A DNA stretch of 64,000 nt, taken from assembly GCF_022678645.1 (NCBI RefSeq), contig NZ_JALBWV010000003.1, positions 1 to 64,000 of the forward strand, read 5' to 3'. Made by a program: the position numbers and the translations under genes. The notes under the pieces are model-generated. The model was not told the DNA's origin. It worked only from the letters and a program-made list of their open reading frames with translations, and did no database searches. The DNA is from Saccharopolyspora soli. GTDB taxonomy: Bacteria; Actinomycetota; Actinomycetes; Mycobacteriales; Pseudonocardiaceae. Shown piece by piece: positions 6,993-15,589 of the stretch (its first letter is position 1; the number at the start of each line of letters is the position of its first letter).

Positions 6993-9539
6993 CTACAGCC
7001 GGGGGTCGACGGGTTCGGATTCCAGGGCCAGTACGGCGAAGACGCATTCGTGCACCCGCCACAGCGGTTCACCGCGCGCTACTCGCTCCAACCCTTCGAT
7101 GCCGAGCGCGTATTCGCGGGTGGCCAGCCCGCGTTTGCGGCCGAGTCCCCGCTGGCGCAGCCGGTCGAGGTGCATCGGCTCGGTGTAGTCGGGCCCGTAG
7201 ATGATCCGCAGGTATTCGCGACCGCGCACCTTCACACCCGGCTGCGCCAAACCGCGCTGCGCCTTGGTCAGGTTCGCGGCTGGTTTGACGACCATTCCTT
7301 CGCCACCGCCCTCGGTCAACTCCGTCCACCAGGCGGTTCCCGCCGCTGTCGAGGTCGGATCCGCGGTGTCCACCGCCAGCCGACGAGTCGTGGTGAACAG
7401 TTCCGGGTCGACGGCTACCAGCCGGTCCGCCAGTGCGAGGTGCCAGCTGTGTTCCTGGTCGTGGTAGGTCCGTCCCTCGGTGGCGAGCACCTGGAACGGC
7501 GCCAGGCGTACGCCAGCCAGCCCGTCGGTCGGCCAGCAGTAGCGGCGGTAAGCCTCGCGGTACGCGTCGGCGTTGGCGATGCGCGCACCGGTCTTGTCCC
7601 GCAGTTCGGCGACGTCGACCCCGCGTTGCGCTGCGGCTGTCAACGCGTCGAACGCGACTGGCAACGCCGCGCCTGCCGCCGCACCCACTGATGCGTACTG
7701 GTTCACGATCAGACCGCCTGCCTTCGCGCTCCACGGCATCAGCTCGGCGTCCAGCAACAACCAGTCGGTCGACAGTTCTTCCCACAACCCGGCCGAAGTC
7801 GCCGCGGCCCGGACGTGGGACAGCAACTCCTCGGTCTGGTCGGGGGCGAAGAACGGTCGGCCGGTGCGGGTGTGCACCGAACCAGAACCGTCGATGCCGA
7901 ACCTGGCTGCCGAAGAGTCCCGGCACACCAGCACGACCGCGCGGGAACCCATGTGCTTCTCCTCGCACAGCACGTGTTGCACGCCGACAGCGCGGTACCC
8001 GGCGAACGCCTCCTCTGGATGCTCCAGCACATCGGGCCGGTCCGAGGTGGCAACCGGCGCCATCGTCGGTGGCAGGTACAGCAACCACCTGGGGTCGATC
8101 GCGAAGCGGCTCATCACCTCCAGTGCCGCGGCGGCCCGCTCGGGTTGGACGGCAATTCGTCCGTGGTAACGGGTTTCGACGGCGCGGTGGCCGGTGACGT
8201 CGTCGAGGTTGAGCACGTGCGGCTCCCGCCGCGACACCGTGTCAGCTGGCTGTTCGTTGCCCAGTCGCAGTGGCTTCGACGACTCGTACCAGACGCGGTG
8301 CGCCTGCACGGAGACGACCTCGCGCTCCGGGTAGCGCAGCGCGGTGAGCTTGCCGCCGAACACGCAACCGGTGTCCAGGCACATCGTGCCGTTGACCCAT
8401 TCCGCCTCGGGCATCGGCGTGTGGCCGTAGAGCACCATCGCCTTGCCCCGGTAGTCGTTGGCCCACGGGTACCGCACCGGTAGGCCGTACTCGTCGATCT
8501 CGCCGGTGGTCTCGCCGAACAGCGCGAAACCGCGCACCGCCCCGGACGCCCGACCGTGGTAGCGCTCGGGCAGACCGGCATGCGCCACCACGAGGTCGCC
8601 GCCGTCGAGCACGTAATGCGCGATCAAGCCGTCGCAGAACTCCTCGGCCTGCTTGCGGAATTCCGGCGACTCGGCGGAAAGCTGCGCGAGCGAATCGGCA
8701 AGGCCGTGGCTGATCTTGACGTTCCGCCCGCGCAGTGCGCGAACGAGCTTCTGCTCGTGGTTGCCGCACACCACCAGGGCGGTCCCGGCCGCGACCATGC
8801 CCATGACCAGCCGAAGCACGCCAGGGGTGTCCGGCCCGCGATCGACCAGGTCACCGACGAACACCGCACGCCGACCCGCCGGATGTGCGGCGCCGATCGC
8901 CCGTTGCTCGGCGTCGCGCTCGATCACGTAGCCGAGCTCGCCGAGCAGTTCCTCCAGTTCGGCGCGGCATCCGTGCACGTCGCCGAGCACGTCGAACGGC
9001 CCGGTCTCGTCGCGCTTGTCGTTGAGCAACGGCTCGACCTCGATGGTGGCTGCCGCGACCTCCTCGACGCTGCGCAGCACGTGGACGCGGCGAAAACCCT
9101 CGCGTTGCAACGACTTCAACGAGCGCCGGAGCTCGGCGCGGTGACGACGGACGACATGTGCACCGAAGTCGCGGTCCGGGCGCCCTGCGTTGCGCTCCAG
9201 GCACAGCGCCTCGGGCATGTCCAGCACGATCGCCACCGGCAGGACGTTGTGGTCCTTGGCCAGCTGGACCAATGTGGACCGGGCGTTGCGCTGCACGTTG
9301 GTCGCATCGATCACGGTGATCCGACCGGCCGCCAGCCGCTTCCCGGCGATGTAGTGCAACGCGTCGAAGGCGTCCGCGCTGGCCGCCTGGTCGGTTTCGT
9401 CGTCGGCGACGAGGCCGCGGAAGTAGTCGCTGGACAACACCTGGGTCGGCGCGAAGTGCTGGCGCGCGAAGGTGGATTTCCCCGCGCCGGAAGCGCCGAT
9501 CAGCACCACCAGCGACATGTCCGGAATGGACAGCCGCAT
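6993..9539 (-). CDS. pnkp: Polynucleotide kinase-phosphatase (bacterial Pnkp), RNA-repair enzyme
   Basis: An 848-residue three-domain protein with the order of Clostridium thermocellum Pnkp. The N-terminal 5'-OH kinase has P-loop GASGAGKST (residues 15-23). The central metallophosphoesterase has DVLGDVHG (Asp187, His189), FVGDLVDRGP (Asp230, Asp233) and VCGNHE (Asn260, His261). The C-terminal ligase/adenylyltransferase carries EEKHMGSR with the nucleotidyl Lys near 529. In the known pathway it heals both ends of a cleaved RNA and, with Hen1, seals and 3'-methylates it against renewed cleavage. ATG 9539 overlaps the hen1 stop by one base (TGATG), indicating translational coupling. Confidence 0.93.
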   Translation of the reverse strand: MRLSIPDMSLVVLIGASGAGKSTFARQHFAPTQVLSSDYFRGLVADDETDQAASADAFDALHYIAGKRLAAGRITVIDATNVQRNARSTLVQLAKDHNVLPVAIVLDMPEALCLERNAGRPDRDFGAHVVRRHRAELRRSLKSLQREGFRRVHVLRSVEEVAAATIEVEPLLNDKRDETGPFDVLGDVHGCRAELEELLGELGYVIERDAEQRAIGAAHPAGRRAVFVGDLVDRGPDTPGVLRLVMGMVAAGTALVVCGNHEQKLVRALRGRNVKISHGLADSLAQLSAESPEFRKQAEEFCDGLIAHYVLDGGDLVVAHAGLPERYHGRASGAVRGFALFGETTGEIDEYGLPVRYPWANDYRGKAMVLYGHTPMPEAEWVNGTMCLDTGCVFGGKLTALRYPEREVVSVQAHRVWYESSKPLRLGNEQPADTVSRREPHVLNLDDVTGHRAVETRYHGRIAVQPERAAAALEVMSRFAIDPRWLLYLPPTMAPVATSDRPDVLEHPEEAFAGYRAVGVQHVLCEEKHMGSRAVVLVCRDSSAARFGIDGSGSVHTRTGRPFFAPDQTEELLSHVRAAATSAGLWEELSTDWLLLDAELMPWSAKAGGLIVNQYASVGAAAGAALPVAFDALTAAAQRGVDVAELRDKTGARIANADAYREAYRRYCWPTDGLAGVRLAPFQVLATEGRTYHDQEHSWHLALADRLVAVDPELFTTTRRLAVDTADPTSTAAGTAWWTELTEGGGEGMVVKPAANLTKAQRGLAQPGVKVRGREYLRIIYGPDYTEPMHLDRLRQRGLGRKRGLATREYALGIEGLERVARGEPLWRVHECVFAVLALESEPVDPRL

Positions 9540-10933
9540 CACGCCACCGCCGTCCTGGTGAACACCGCCAGCTGGGTCGGCGGCCCCACTTCGGGGTCTT
9601 CCTGGCCGACCGGAAGGTACTCGACGGCGTAGCCGTGCTGGTCGGCGGTCCCGTCCGCCCACTGCCGGAACTGCGCCCGCGTCCATTCGAAGCGGTGGTC
9701 GGCGTGCCGGAGGGTTCCGGTCGGCAGGTTCTCGAAACGCACGTTGTACTCCACGTTCGGGGTGGTGACCACGATCGATTTCGGTCGGGCAGCGGCGAAC
9801 ACAGCGTGCTCCAGCGCGGGCAGCCGCGTCAGATCCACGTGCTCGATGACCTCCATCAGCACTGCCGCGTCGTAACCGGCGAGCTCGGCATCGACGTAGG
9901 TGAGCGCGGACTGGCGAAGCACGAGCCGAGACCGCTGGTGCTCCGATAGCCGTTCGAAGCGGAGTGCGGCGACTTCGAGCGCCCGTGCCGACACATCGAC
10001 ACCGACGATCTCGGTGAACGACGGGTCCTTGACCAGCTCGCTCAGCAGCGCCCCACCGCCGCAGCCGAGGTCGAGCACGCGACGCGCACCACTGGTCTTG
10101 AGCACGGCGAGCACGCTTTCGCTGCGCTGCACGGCAAGCGGCACTTCGCGCTCGCTCGCCACTACCGGCTCGGTCAACGCATTGTCGAGTTCGCCTTCGG
10201 CATCATCGGATTCGGCCAGTTGTGCCAACGCCGAGCGGACGTATGCCTTGCGGTGCGCCAAATACCGGTTGCTGATCAGCTCCCGTTCGGGATGCTCGGC
10301 CAGCCAACCGTCGCCCACCCGCAGCAGCTTGTCCACTTCGTCCCCGCTGACCCAGTAGTGCTTCGCGTTGTCCAGCACCGGAATCAGCACGTAGAGGTGC
10401 TTGAGCGCCTCGGACACCCGCAGATCCCCGGACAACTTCAGGTCCACGTAGCGGGAATCGCCCCAGTCCGGGACTTGCGGATCCAGCGCTACGGGTTCGG
10501 CCTCGACCTGCCAGCCCAGCGGCTCGAACAGCCGCGCCGCCAACTCGTGCCCGCCCCGGCAGGGCAACGCGGGCACCCTGATCCGCAGCGGGATCGGCGT
10601 GTCCGCCAGCTCCGGCCGCGCATCGCAACGCCCGTTGATCGCAGTCCGGAACACCGATCCCAACGCGACAGCGAGCAGCGACCCCGCCGCGTACGGTCGA
10701 TCGTTGACGTATTGGCCCAGCGCGAAGGCGTCGTTGTGCTTGCCGCGCACCAACCTGATCGGATCGACCTCCAGCAGCAGCGCCGCAGTGCACTCGTCTT
10801 GCTCGGCGACCGGGTAGAAGACGTGCGCTGTCCCGGCGGCCACCGGGAATGCCTGCGCTTTCTCCGGATGCTTGTGCAGCAGGAAGCCGAGATCGGTAGC
10901 CGGTCGATGCGTGGTGGTCAGGCTGACGAACAC
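9539..10933 (-). CDS. hen1: Hen1, 3'-terminal RNA ribose 2'-O-methyltransferase
   Basis: 464 residues. The N-terminal half (from FVSLTTTHRPATDLGFLLHK) matches the bacterial Hen1 region that assists Pnkp ligase. The C-terminal half is a SAM methyltransferase with VLDLGCGGG (286-294). It has the Hen1 metal site EVIEH (Glu361, Glu364, His365) and HADHRFEW (His413). The enzyme methylates the 2'-OH at the 3' end of broken RNA before ligation. GTG 10933 aligns with the usual Hen1 start; GTG 10954 is possible. It is followed by pnkp with a one-base overlap and preceded by a metallophosphoesterase gene 55 bases upstream. Confidence 0.93.
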   Translation of the reverse strand: MFVSLTTTHRPATDLGFLLHKHPEKAQAFPVAAGTAHVFYPVAEQDECTAALLLEVDPIRLVRGKHNDAFALGQYVNDRPYAAGSLLAVALGSVFRTAINGRCDARPELADTPIPLRIRVPALPCRGGHELAARLFEPLGWQVEAEPVALDPQVPDWGDSRYVDLKLSGDLRVSEALKHLYVLIPVLDNAKHYWVSGDEVDKLLRVGDGWLAEHPERELISNRYLAHRKAYVRSALAQLAESDDAEGELDNALTEPVVASEREVPLAVQRSESVLAVLKTSGARRVLDLGCGGGALLSELVKDPSFTEIVGVDVSARALEVAALRFERLSEHQRSRLVLRQSALTYVDAELAGYDAAVLMEVIEHVDLTRLPALEHAVFAAARPKSIVVTTPNVEYNVRFENLPTGTLRHADHRFEWTRAQFRQWADGTADQHGYAVEYLPVGQEDPEVGPPTQLAVFTRTAVA

Positions 10934-10988
10934 GGGCCCAGTCTGACCGATCACCTGGTCGCGGCGAAGCCGTTTTCCTCGTGTCCGA

Positions 10989-11837
10989 TCATTTCGCGGT
11001 GCCGCGTGGCAGGATCTGCCGGAGGAGGCCGCGCGGGTGACCGCGCTTTCCCCACTCACGCGGGTAGCCGATGGACACTTCCTCGAACGGGACGCCATCG
11101 TGGTGCGTGGTTCGGGGGATGTGCAGGTGGCCGTACACGACGGTGTCGGCGCGGAAGCGCACGTGCCAATCCTTCGTGCTGGTGGTGCCGCACCACTGCG
11201 CGAACTCCGGGTAGTACAGCACGTCGGTGGGCTCGCGCACGAGCGGGTAGTGGTTGACCAGCACAGTTGGCATGTCGTCGAGTTCCGCGAGCCGCTTCTC
11301 GGTGGCGGCGATCCGAGCCTCGCACCACGCTTGCCTGCTCGGGTACGGGTCCGGGTGCAGCAAGTACTCGTCGTTGCACACCACGCCTTTCTGGTAGGCC
11401 ACCCGCAGACCTTCCTCGGTGTCGGAGGTGCCGGGCGGCAGGAAGGAGTAGTCGTAGAGCAGGAACAGCGGAGCGATCGTGACCGGCCCGCCGTCGCCCG
11501 TCCACACCGGATAGGGGTCCTCCGGGGTGATCACGCCCAGCCCGCGGCACACCTCGACCAAGTGGTGGTAGCGGTGCTCGCCGCGGAGCTGCACGGTGTC
11601 CCGATTGGACGTCCACAGCTCGTGGTTGCCGGGAACCCACACGACCTTGGCGAACCGGCTGCTCAGCAGTCCCAAGGCCCACTCGACGTCGGCGACGACC
11701 TCGCCGACATCACCGGCCACGAGCAACCAGTCGTCCGCCGATTCCGGTCGCAGGTCCTCGACGATCGCCCGGTTCTCCGGATACGAGACGTGCAGATCGC
11801 TGGTGGCGAGCAGTCGTCCACCGGTAGCACCATTCAC
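10989..11837 (-). CDS. Metallophosphoesterase, first gene of the Hen1-Pnkp operon
   Basis: About 282 residues of the calcineurin-like metallophosphoesterase fold. Metal-binding motifs are visible: ATSDLHVSY (D-x-H), LLVAGDVGEVV (GD), VPGNHELW (GNHE), VLVNHYPL and VYGHLHIPR (GHxH). It runs in the same direction as hen1 and pnkp with a 55-base gap, so it is probably the promoter-proximal gene of the same transcript. Its substrate is unknown. A role in trimming or opening damaged RNA ends (for example 2',3'-cyclic phosphates) is only an inference from position. GTG 11837 is the best in-frame start; no strong Shine-Dalgarno site is visible. Confidence 0.78.
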   Translation of the reverse strand: MNGATGGRLLATSDLHVSYPENRAIVEDLRPESADDWLLVAGDVGEVVADVEWALGLLSSRFAKVVWVPGNHELWTSNRDTVQLRGEHRYHHLVEVCRGLGVITPEDPYPVWTGDGGPVTIAPLFLLYDYSFLPPGTSDTEEGLRVAYQKGVVCNDEYLLHPDPYPSRQAWCEARIAATEKRLAELDDMPTVLVNHYPLVREPTDVLYYPEFAQWCGTTSTKDWHVRFRADTVVYGHLHIPRTTHHDGVPFEEVSIGYPREWGKRGHPRGLLRQILPRGTAK

Positions 11838-11942
11838 CGGATCGACACTACCAACGCTGCGCTGCGATCTTGGCCGCGTAGCGGGCGACAGCTCCACCGG
11901 CATGGCGAACGGGCTCAAGGAACCTCCAATACGCTGGCGGTC

Positions 11943-12872
11943 GTGGCTCATCGGACTGCTGGTGGCTCGGATGTCCCGGCCGGAGGACCGTTGGACCTGG
12001 GCTTGCTGCGGACGTTCCTGGCCGTGCACCGGGCCGGGTCGGTCACCGCTGCCGCGCGGATGCTGGGGATGTCGCAACCGACGGTGACCGGCCAGATCCG
12101 TTCGCTGGAGCGGCAGTTGGGACGGCAGCTCTTCGAACGGTTGCCGCGCGGTGTGGCGGCAACGGCGGTGGCTGACGTGCTCGCCGCCGAGGTCGCCGGT
12201 CCGCTGGACGCACTCGCCATCGTCGCCGAGCGCGGGCGTCCCGGCGTTGCCGCCACAGCCGAGCCGGTGCACCTGGGCGGCCCTGCCGAGTTGCTGTGCG
12301 AGCGGGTGCTTCCGACGCTGGCGCCGTTGGTCGAGCAGGGGGTGCGGCTGCGGGTCACCACCGGGCTCGCCGACGAGCTGCTCGACGGTCTGCGCGCCGG
12401 GCGCTTCGACCTGGTCGTGTCCACCATCCGACCGCGGGGCCGGACCATCACCGCGGTGCCGTTGACGGACGAAGAATTCGTGCTGGTGGCCGCGCCGGGC
12501 TGGGTCGAGCGCATCGGTGTGGTGACTGCGCACGCTCTGCGGGAAGTGCCGCTGGTCACCTACGCCGAAGACCTGCCCATCGCCCGCCGCTACTGGCGGC
12601 ACGTGTTCGGCATCCGGCTGACCACGCAGGCGGCGCTGGTCGTACCCGACCTGCGCGGCGTGCTCGCCGCCGTGGTCGCCGGGGCGGGCGTCACCGTGCT
12701 GCCCCGCTACCTCTGCTTGGACGAACTGGCCACCGGCGAGCTGGTTGCGCTGCTCGAACCGGACGATCCGCCGATCAACACCGCCTATCTCGCCGAGCGC
12801 GCGGGCGCGGCGGAACGTCCGCACGTGCGGCAGCTGCGCGAACTCCTGCTGCACGCGGCCCGCTCCTGGTAG
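11943..12872 (+). CDS. LysR-family transcriptional regulator
   Basis: About 309 residues. The N-terminal winged helix-turn-helix (LLRTFLAVHRAGSVTAAARM, then SQPTVTGQIRSLERQLGRQLF) is standard for LysR. A substrate-binding domain follows, with a typical end region VVAGAGVTVLPRYLC. GTG 11943 is the plausible start before the HTH; the AAGGA at 11918 is rather far upstream. It is divergent from the RNA-repair operon and precedes the membrane-protein gene at 13002 on the same strand. Target genes are not evident. Confidence 0.85.
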   Translation: MAHRTAGGSDVPAGGPLDLGLLRTFLAVHRAGSVTAAARMLGMSQPTVTGQIRSLERQLGRQLFERLPRGVAATAVADVLAAEVAGPLDALAIVAERGRPGVAATAEPVHLGGPAELLCERVLPTLAPLVEQGVRLRVTTGLADELLDGLRAGRFDLVVSTIRPRGRTITAVPLTDEEFVLVAAPGWVERIGVVTAHALREVPLVTYAEDLPIARRYWRHVFGIRLTTQAALVVPDLRGVLAAVVAGAGVTVLPRYLCLDELATGELVALLEPDDPPINTAYLAERAGAAERPHVRQLRELLLHAARSW

Positions 12873-13001
12873 CTGAGTACGCCCAGCTGCGTAGGCGCGG
12901 AGTCGTTCGTGGCCGGATGTGGTGATCACGTGGTTCGGCGACTGTTGGGGCTGCGGCGTCCGGAAGTCCCGGCGTCGATCCGAGCCTTTCGGGAGGCCAC
13001 C

Positions 13002-13574
13002 GTGTCGAACCGGCCAGCAGCGACCAAGCGCGGCGCACGTCGGCTTTCGCCGCGCGCCTACAAATTGCTCAGCGTTGTCCACCTCGTCGTCGCGGTCGGA
13101 TGGCTGGGCGTCACCCTGGGCAAGCTGGTGCTCGGTCTGGCCGCCGTGCTGACGGGCGCACCGCCTCGCGCGCAAAGCCTCTACCTGGCGATGGACGCGA
13201 TCGACATCGCGTTCCCACCGCTGGCCATCGCCACGCTCGTGTCCGGCATCGTGCTCTCGCTGGGCACCAAATGGGGCCTGCTGCGGCACTACTGGGTGGT
13301 GACGAAGTTGGTGCTGACCTTGGCGGTGATCGTGACGGCGGTGCAGATCGAGGACCGGTACGTGCGCCGCGCCGTGCCCAGCCTGCAATGGCGCGACGAC
13401 GGCACGTTCTTCGGCGCCCAGCCCCTCTCGGCGACCCTGCTGCTCGCCCTGCCGGTGATCCACCTGCTGGTGCTGCTGGTGGCGACCGTGCTGTCGGTGT
13501 ACAAGCCGTGGGGCAAGATCCGGCGGACCAAGCCGCCGGTCCGCGCCGAAGAACCGGTCGCGGCGAGGCGCTAG
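13002..13574 (+). CDS. Four-helix integral membrane protein (DUF2269-like)
   Basis: A 190-residue protein. GTG 13002 follows GGGAGG by five bases. Four hydrophobic stretches are visible: near residues 22-45 (LLSVVHLVVAVGWLGVTLGK), 62-84 (DIAFPPLAIATLVSGIVLSL), 92-112 (YWVVTKLVLTLAVIVTAVQI) and 140-165 (LLLALPVIHLLVLLVATVL). The tail is basic. The layout resembles DUF2269-type predicted membrane proteins, but I cannot assign a function. It lies 129 bases after the LysR gene and may depend on it. Confidence 0.6.
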   Translation: MSNRPAATKRGARRLSPRAYKLLSVVHLVVAVGWLGVTLGKLVLGLAAVLTGAPPRAQSLYLAMDAIDIAFPPLAIATLVSGIVLSLGTKWGLLRHYWVVTKLVLTLAVIVTAVQIEDRYVRRAVPSLQWRDDGTFFGAQPLSATLLLALPVIHLLVLLVATVLSVYKPWGKIRRTKPPVRAEEPVAARR

Positions 13575-13578
13575 CACC

Positions 13579-13613
13579 CCGCACGGCCACGTAAAACGAG
13601 CTTGGAAACAGGT
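13579..13613. repeat. Dispersed convergent-intergenic repeat, copy D (short)
   Basis: CCGCACGGCCACGTAAAACG and AGCTTGGAAACAGG resemble the tail of copies A and C (GCACCGCCACGCAAAACGAGTTCGAAGACAGG). It fills the gap between the convergent stops at 13574 and 13616 and ends three bases from the response-regulator stop. Confidence 0.6.
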
Positions 13614-13615
13614 TC

Positions 13616-14269
13616 TCAATCCGCCAGGCCGGATTGGTAGGCGAAGACGACGAGTTGGGCGCGATCCCGCGCGCCCAACTTGATCATCGCCCGGCTGACG
13701 TGGGTTCGCGCGGTCGCCGGGCTGACGACCAGCCGCTCGGCGATCTCCTCGTTGTTCAACCCCTCCGCGACCAGGCCGAGCACCTCCCGCTCCCGTTCGG
13801 TGAGGGTGTGCAGCTGCGGGTGCGGTCGCCGCGAGCGCGGTGCCATCGAAACGAACTCGCGGACCAGTTGCCGGGTCGCCGACGGCGCCAGCAGCGCCTC
13901 ACCACCGGCCACCAGCCGGATCGCCCGGAGCAGGTCGACCGGCTTGGTGTCCTTGAGCAGGAATCCGCTGGCCCCGCCGCGCAGCGCGGTGAAGACGTAC
14001 TCGTCGACCTCGAAGGTGGTCAGCACGATCACCTTGGTGTCCGGGAGATCGGGATCCGCGGTGATCCGCCGGGTCGCCTCCAGCCCGTCGACACCGGCCA
14101 TCCGCACGTCCATCAGAACGACATCCGGCCGGTGCTCGCGCGCCGCGGCCACCGCGGCCAACCCGTCCGCGGCTTCGCCGACGCAGGTCAGGTCGTCCTC
14201 GCTGTCGATGAGGGTGCGCAGTCCGATGCGGACCAGGTCCTGGTCGTCGACGATCAGCACGGTGATCAT
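13616..14269 (-). CDS. NarL/FixJ-family response regulator
   Basis: 217 residues. The receiver domain has the acidic pair DD (residues 8-9), phospho-acceptor Asp54 in VVLMDVRM, Thr in IVLTTFE and Lys in FLLKDTKP. The C-terminal LuxR-type helix-turn-helix reads LTEREREVLGLVAEGLNNEE, then TARTHVSRAMIKLGARDR. ATG 14269 overlaps the kinase stop by four bases (ATGA), so the pair is translationally coupled. It should bind DNA as a phosphorylated dimer. No target genes flank it, so the signal and regulon are unknown. Confidence 0.9.
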   Translation of the reverse strand: MITVLIVDDQDLVRIGLRTLIDSEDDLTCVGEAADGLAAVAAAREHRPDVVLMDVRMAGVDGLEATRRITADPDLPDTKVIVLTTFEVDEYVFTALRGGASGFLLKDTKPVDLLRAIRLVAGGEALLAPSATRQLVREFVSMAPRSRRPHPQLHTLTEREREVLGLVAEGLNNEEIAERLVVSPATARTHVSRAMIKLGARDRAQLVVFAYQSGLAD

Positions 14270-15372
14270 GAGCGTCCTTCGATGGGCAGCCGGGCGTGCA
14301 CTTCGAACCGTCCGTCGCCGGTCGGACCGGCAGTGAACTCGCCACCCAGCGACTCGACGCGCTGCCGCATGCCGGGGATGCCGAGCCCACCGCTGTCGCC
14401 CGGCGGGCCGGTGAGCGGATTGGCGACGGTGATGACCACGGCGTCGGTCGCGTAGTCGACCGTGACCGTAGCGCGTTTGTCGCCGCTGTGGCGCAGCACG
14501 TTGGTCAACGACTCCTGCAAGATCCGGTAACCGGTCAGGTCGACCACGGCGGGCAGTTCGCGCGGCTCACCGGTGGTGATCACCTGCACCTGGACACCGG
14601 CTTCGCCCATTCGTTGCCGCAGGTCGTCCAGCCTGGCCAGGCCGGGAGCCTGGGCTTGCGACGAACTGCGCACCACGCGCAGCGTCGCGCGCAGTTCGTC
14701 CAGCGCATCGCTGCTGGTGCGGCTGATCGCCTCCAGCGCGACCTCCGCCTGCTCCGGCTTCTTCGGCAGCACGTGCAGCGCCACATCTGCCTGCATCTTG
14801 ATCGCGGCCAGGCCGTGTCCCACGACGTCGTGCACTTCCTGGGCGATCCGCAGCCGCTCGTCGTCGACGCGTTGGCGCAGCACTTCCGCCCTGGCACGAG
14901 ATGCCGCCTCGCGTTGCAGCCGGACGACGCTGCCCACCGCGAACGGCACCACGACCCACGCTGACCCCGGAATCACCCCGAGCAGGCCGGGCAGCGCCGT
15001 GCTGTTGGTGAAGATGTGGACCAGCAGCATCACCAGTGCGCCCAACGCGGTCGGCACGGAAGTGGCCGGTGGTCGGTGCCGAGCGACGGTGTAGACCGCG
15101 ACGACGAGCGCCAGCAGGATCGGGCCGTAGGGGTAGCCGACCACGAGGTAAGTCGAGGTGAGCGCGGCAACCGCGATCAGCGTGAGGACTGGATGGTAGC
15201 GCCGCAGCACCAGGGTCAAACCGGCGGCGGCCACGAGCGCGAAGCCCAGGGCGTCCGGTGTTCGGCCCGTGACGGTGGCCCAGTGGTCGGCGGCCGACGT
15301 GCCAACCAGGCCGACCAGCGTGACCAGGACGGCGAGGACGACGTTCCCGATCAGCGACCTCATCGCGCGCAT
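14266..15372 (-). CDS. DesK/NarX-type (HisKA_3) sensor histidine kinase
   Basis: 368 residues. The N-terminal half has about five hydrophobic segments (residues 8-140) and no large extracellular domain, so the sensor is membrane-embedded. A coiled region leads to the dimerisation box AQEVHDVVGHGLAAIKMQ with phospho-acceptor His181. The HATPase domain carries LTNVLRHSGDKR (N-box) and GGLGIPGMRQRV (G-box). It pairs with the downstream response regulator. Two in-frame ATGs (15372 and 15363) are possible. An AGGAGC-N6-GCTCCT dyad near 15412-15429 lies just upstream and could be a binding site for its regulator. Confidence 0.9.
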   Translation of the reverse strand: MRAMRSLIGNVVLAVLVTLVGLVGTSAADHWATVTGRTPDALGFALVAAAGLTLVLRRYHPVLTLIAVAALTSTYLVVGYPYGPILLALVVAVYTVARHRPPATSVPTALGALVMLLVHIFTNSTALPGLLGVIPGSAWVVVPFAVGSVVRLQREAASRARAEVLRQRVDDERLRIAQEVHDVVGHGLAAIKMQADVALHVLPKKPEQAEVALEAISRTSSDALDELRATLRVVRSSSQAQAPGLARLDDLRQRMGEAGVQVQVITTGEPRELPAVVDLTGYRILQESLTNVLRHSGDKRATVTVDYATDAVVITVANPLTGPPGDSGGLGIPGMRQRVESLGGEFTAGPTGDGRFEVHARLPIEGRS

Positions 15373-15470
15373 GCTCGCAGTCTCAGCGATGCGAGAGCAG
15401 CGGGAGTCGGCCCAGGAGCGAACATGCTCCTACTCTCCTCGACGTAGCCACCGGTGTCACCCCGGCCCAG

Positions 15471-15517
15471 GTGAGGGGCACCCGTGACCAAGTAACTGGG
15501 TCACGGGTGCCCCTCAC
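15471..15517. repeat. Palindromic repeat, GTGAGGGGCACC family, copy 1
   Basis: Perfect 19-bp arms GTGAGGGGCACCCGTGACC (15471-15489) and GGTCACGGGTGCCCCTCAC (15499-15517) flank the loop AAGTAACTG. The loop is the reverse complement of the loop in the copies at 27620 and 52952. It lies downstream of the PfkB gene and upstream of the histidine-kinase gene and could end the PfkB transcript. Confidence 0.8.
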
Positions 15518-15589
15518 CCAGTTCCCGCACGAGGTGGGGGAGGTTGCGCGGCCGTTGTCCACAATGGATTCCCGTGGATCGGCTGGCGT

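Noticed and set aside
11037-11942. Long N-terminal extension of the LysR frame
   Set aside because: It overlaps the metallophosphoesterase gene in antisense and has no domain; the LysR HTH begins right after GTG 11943.
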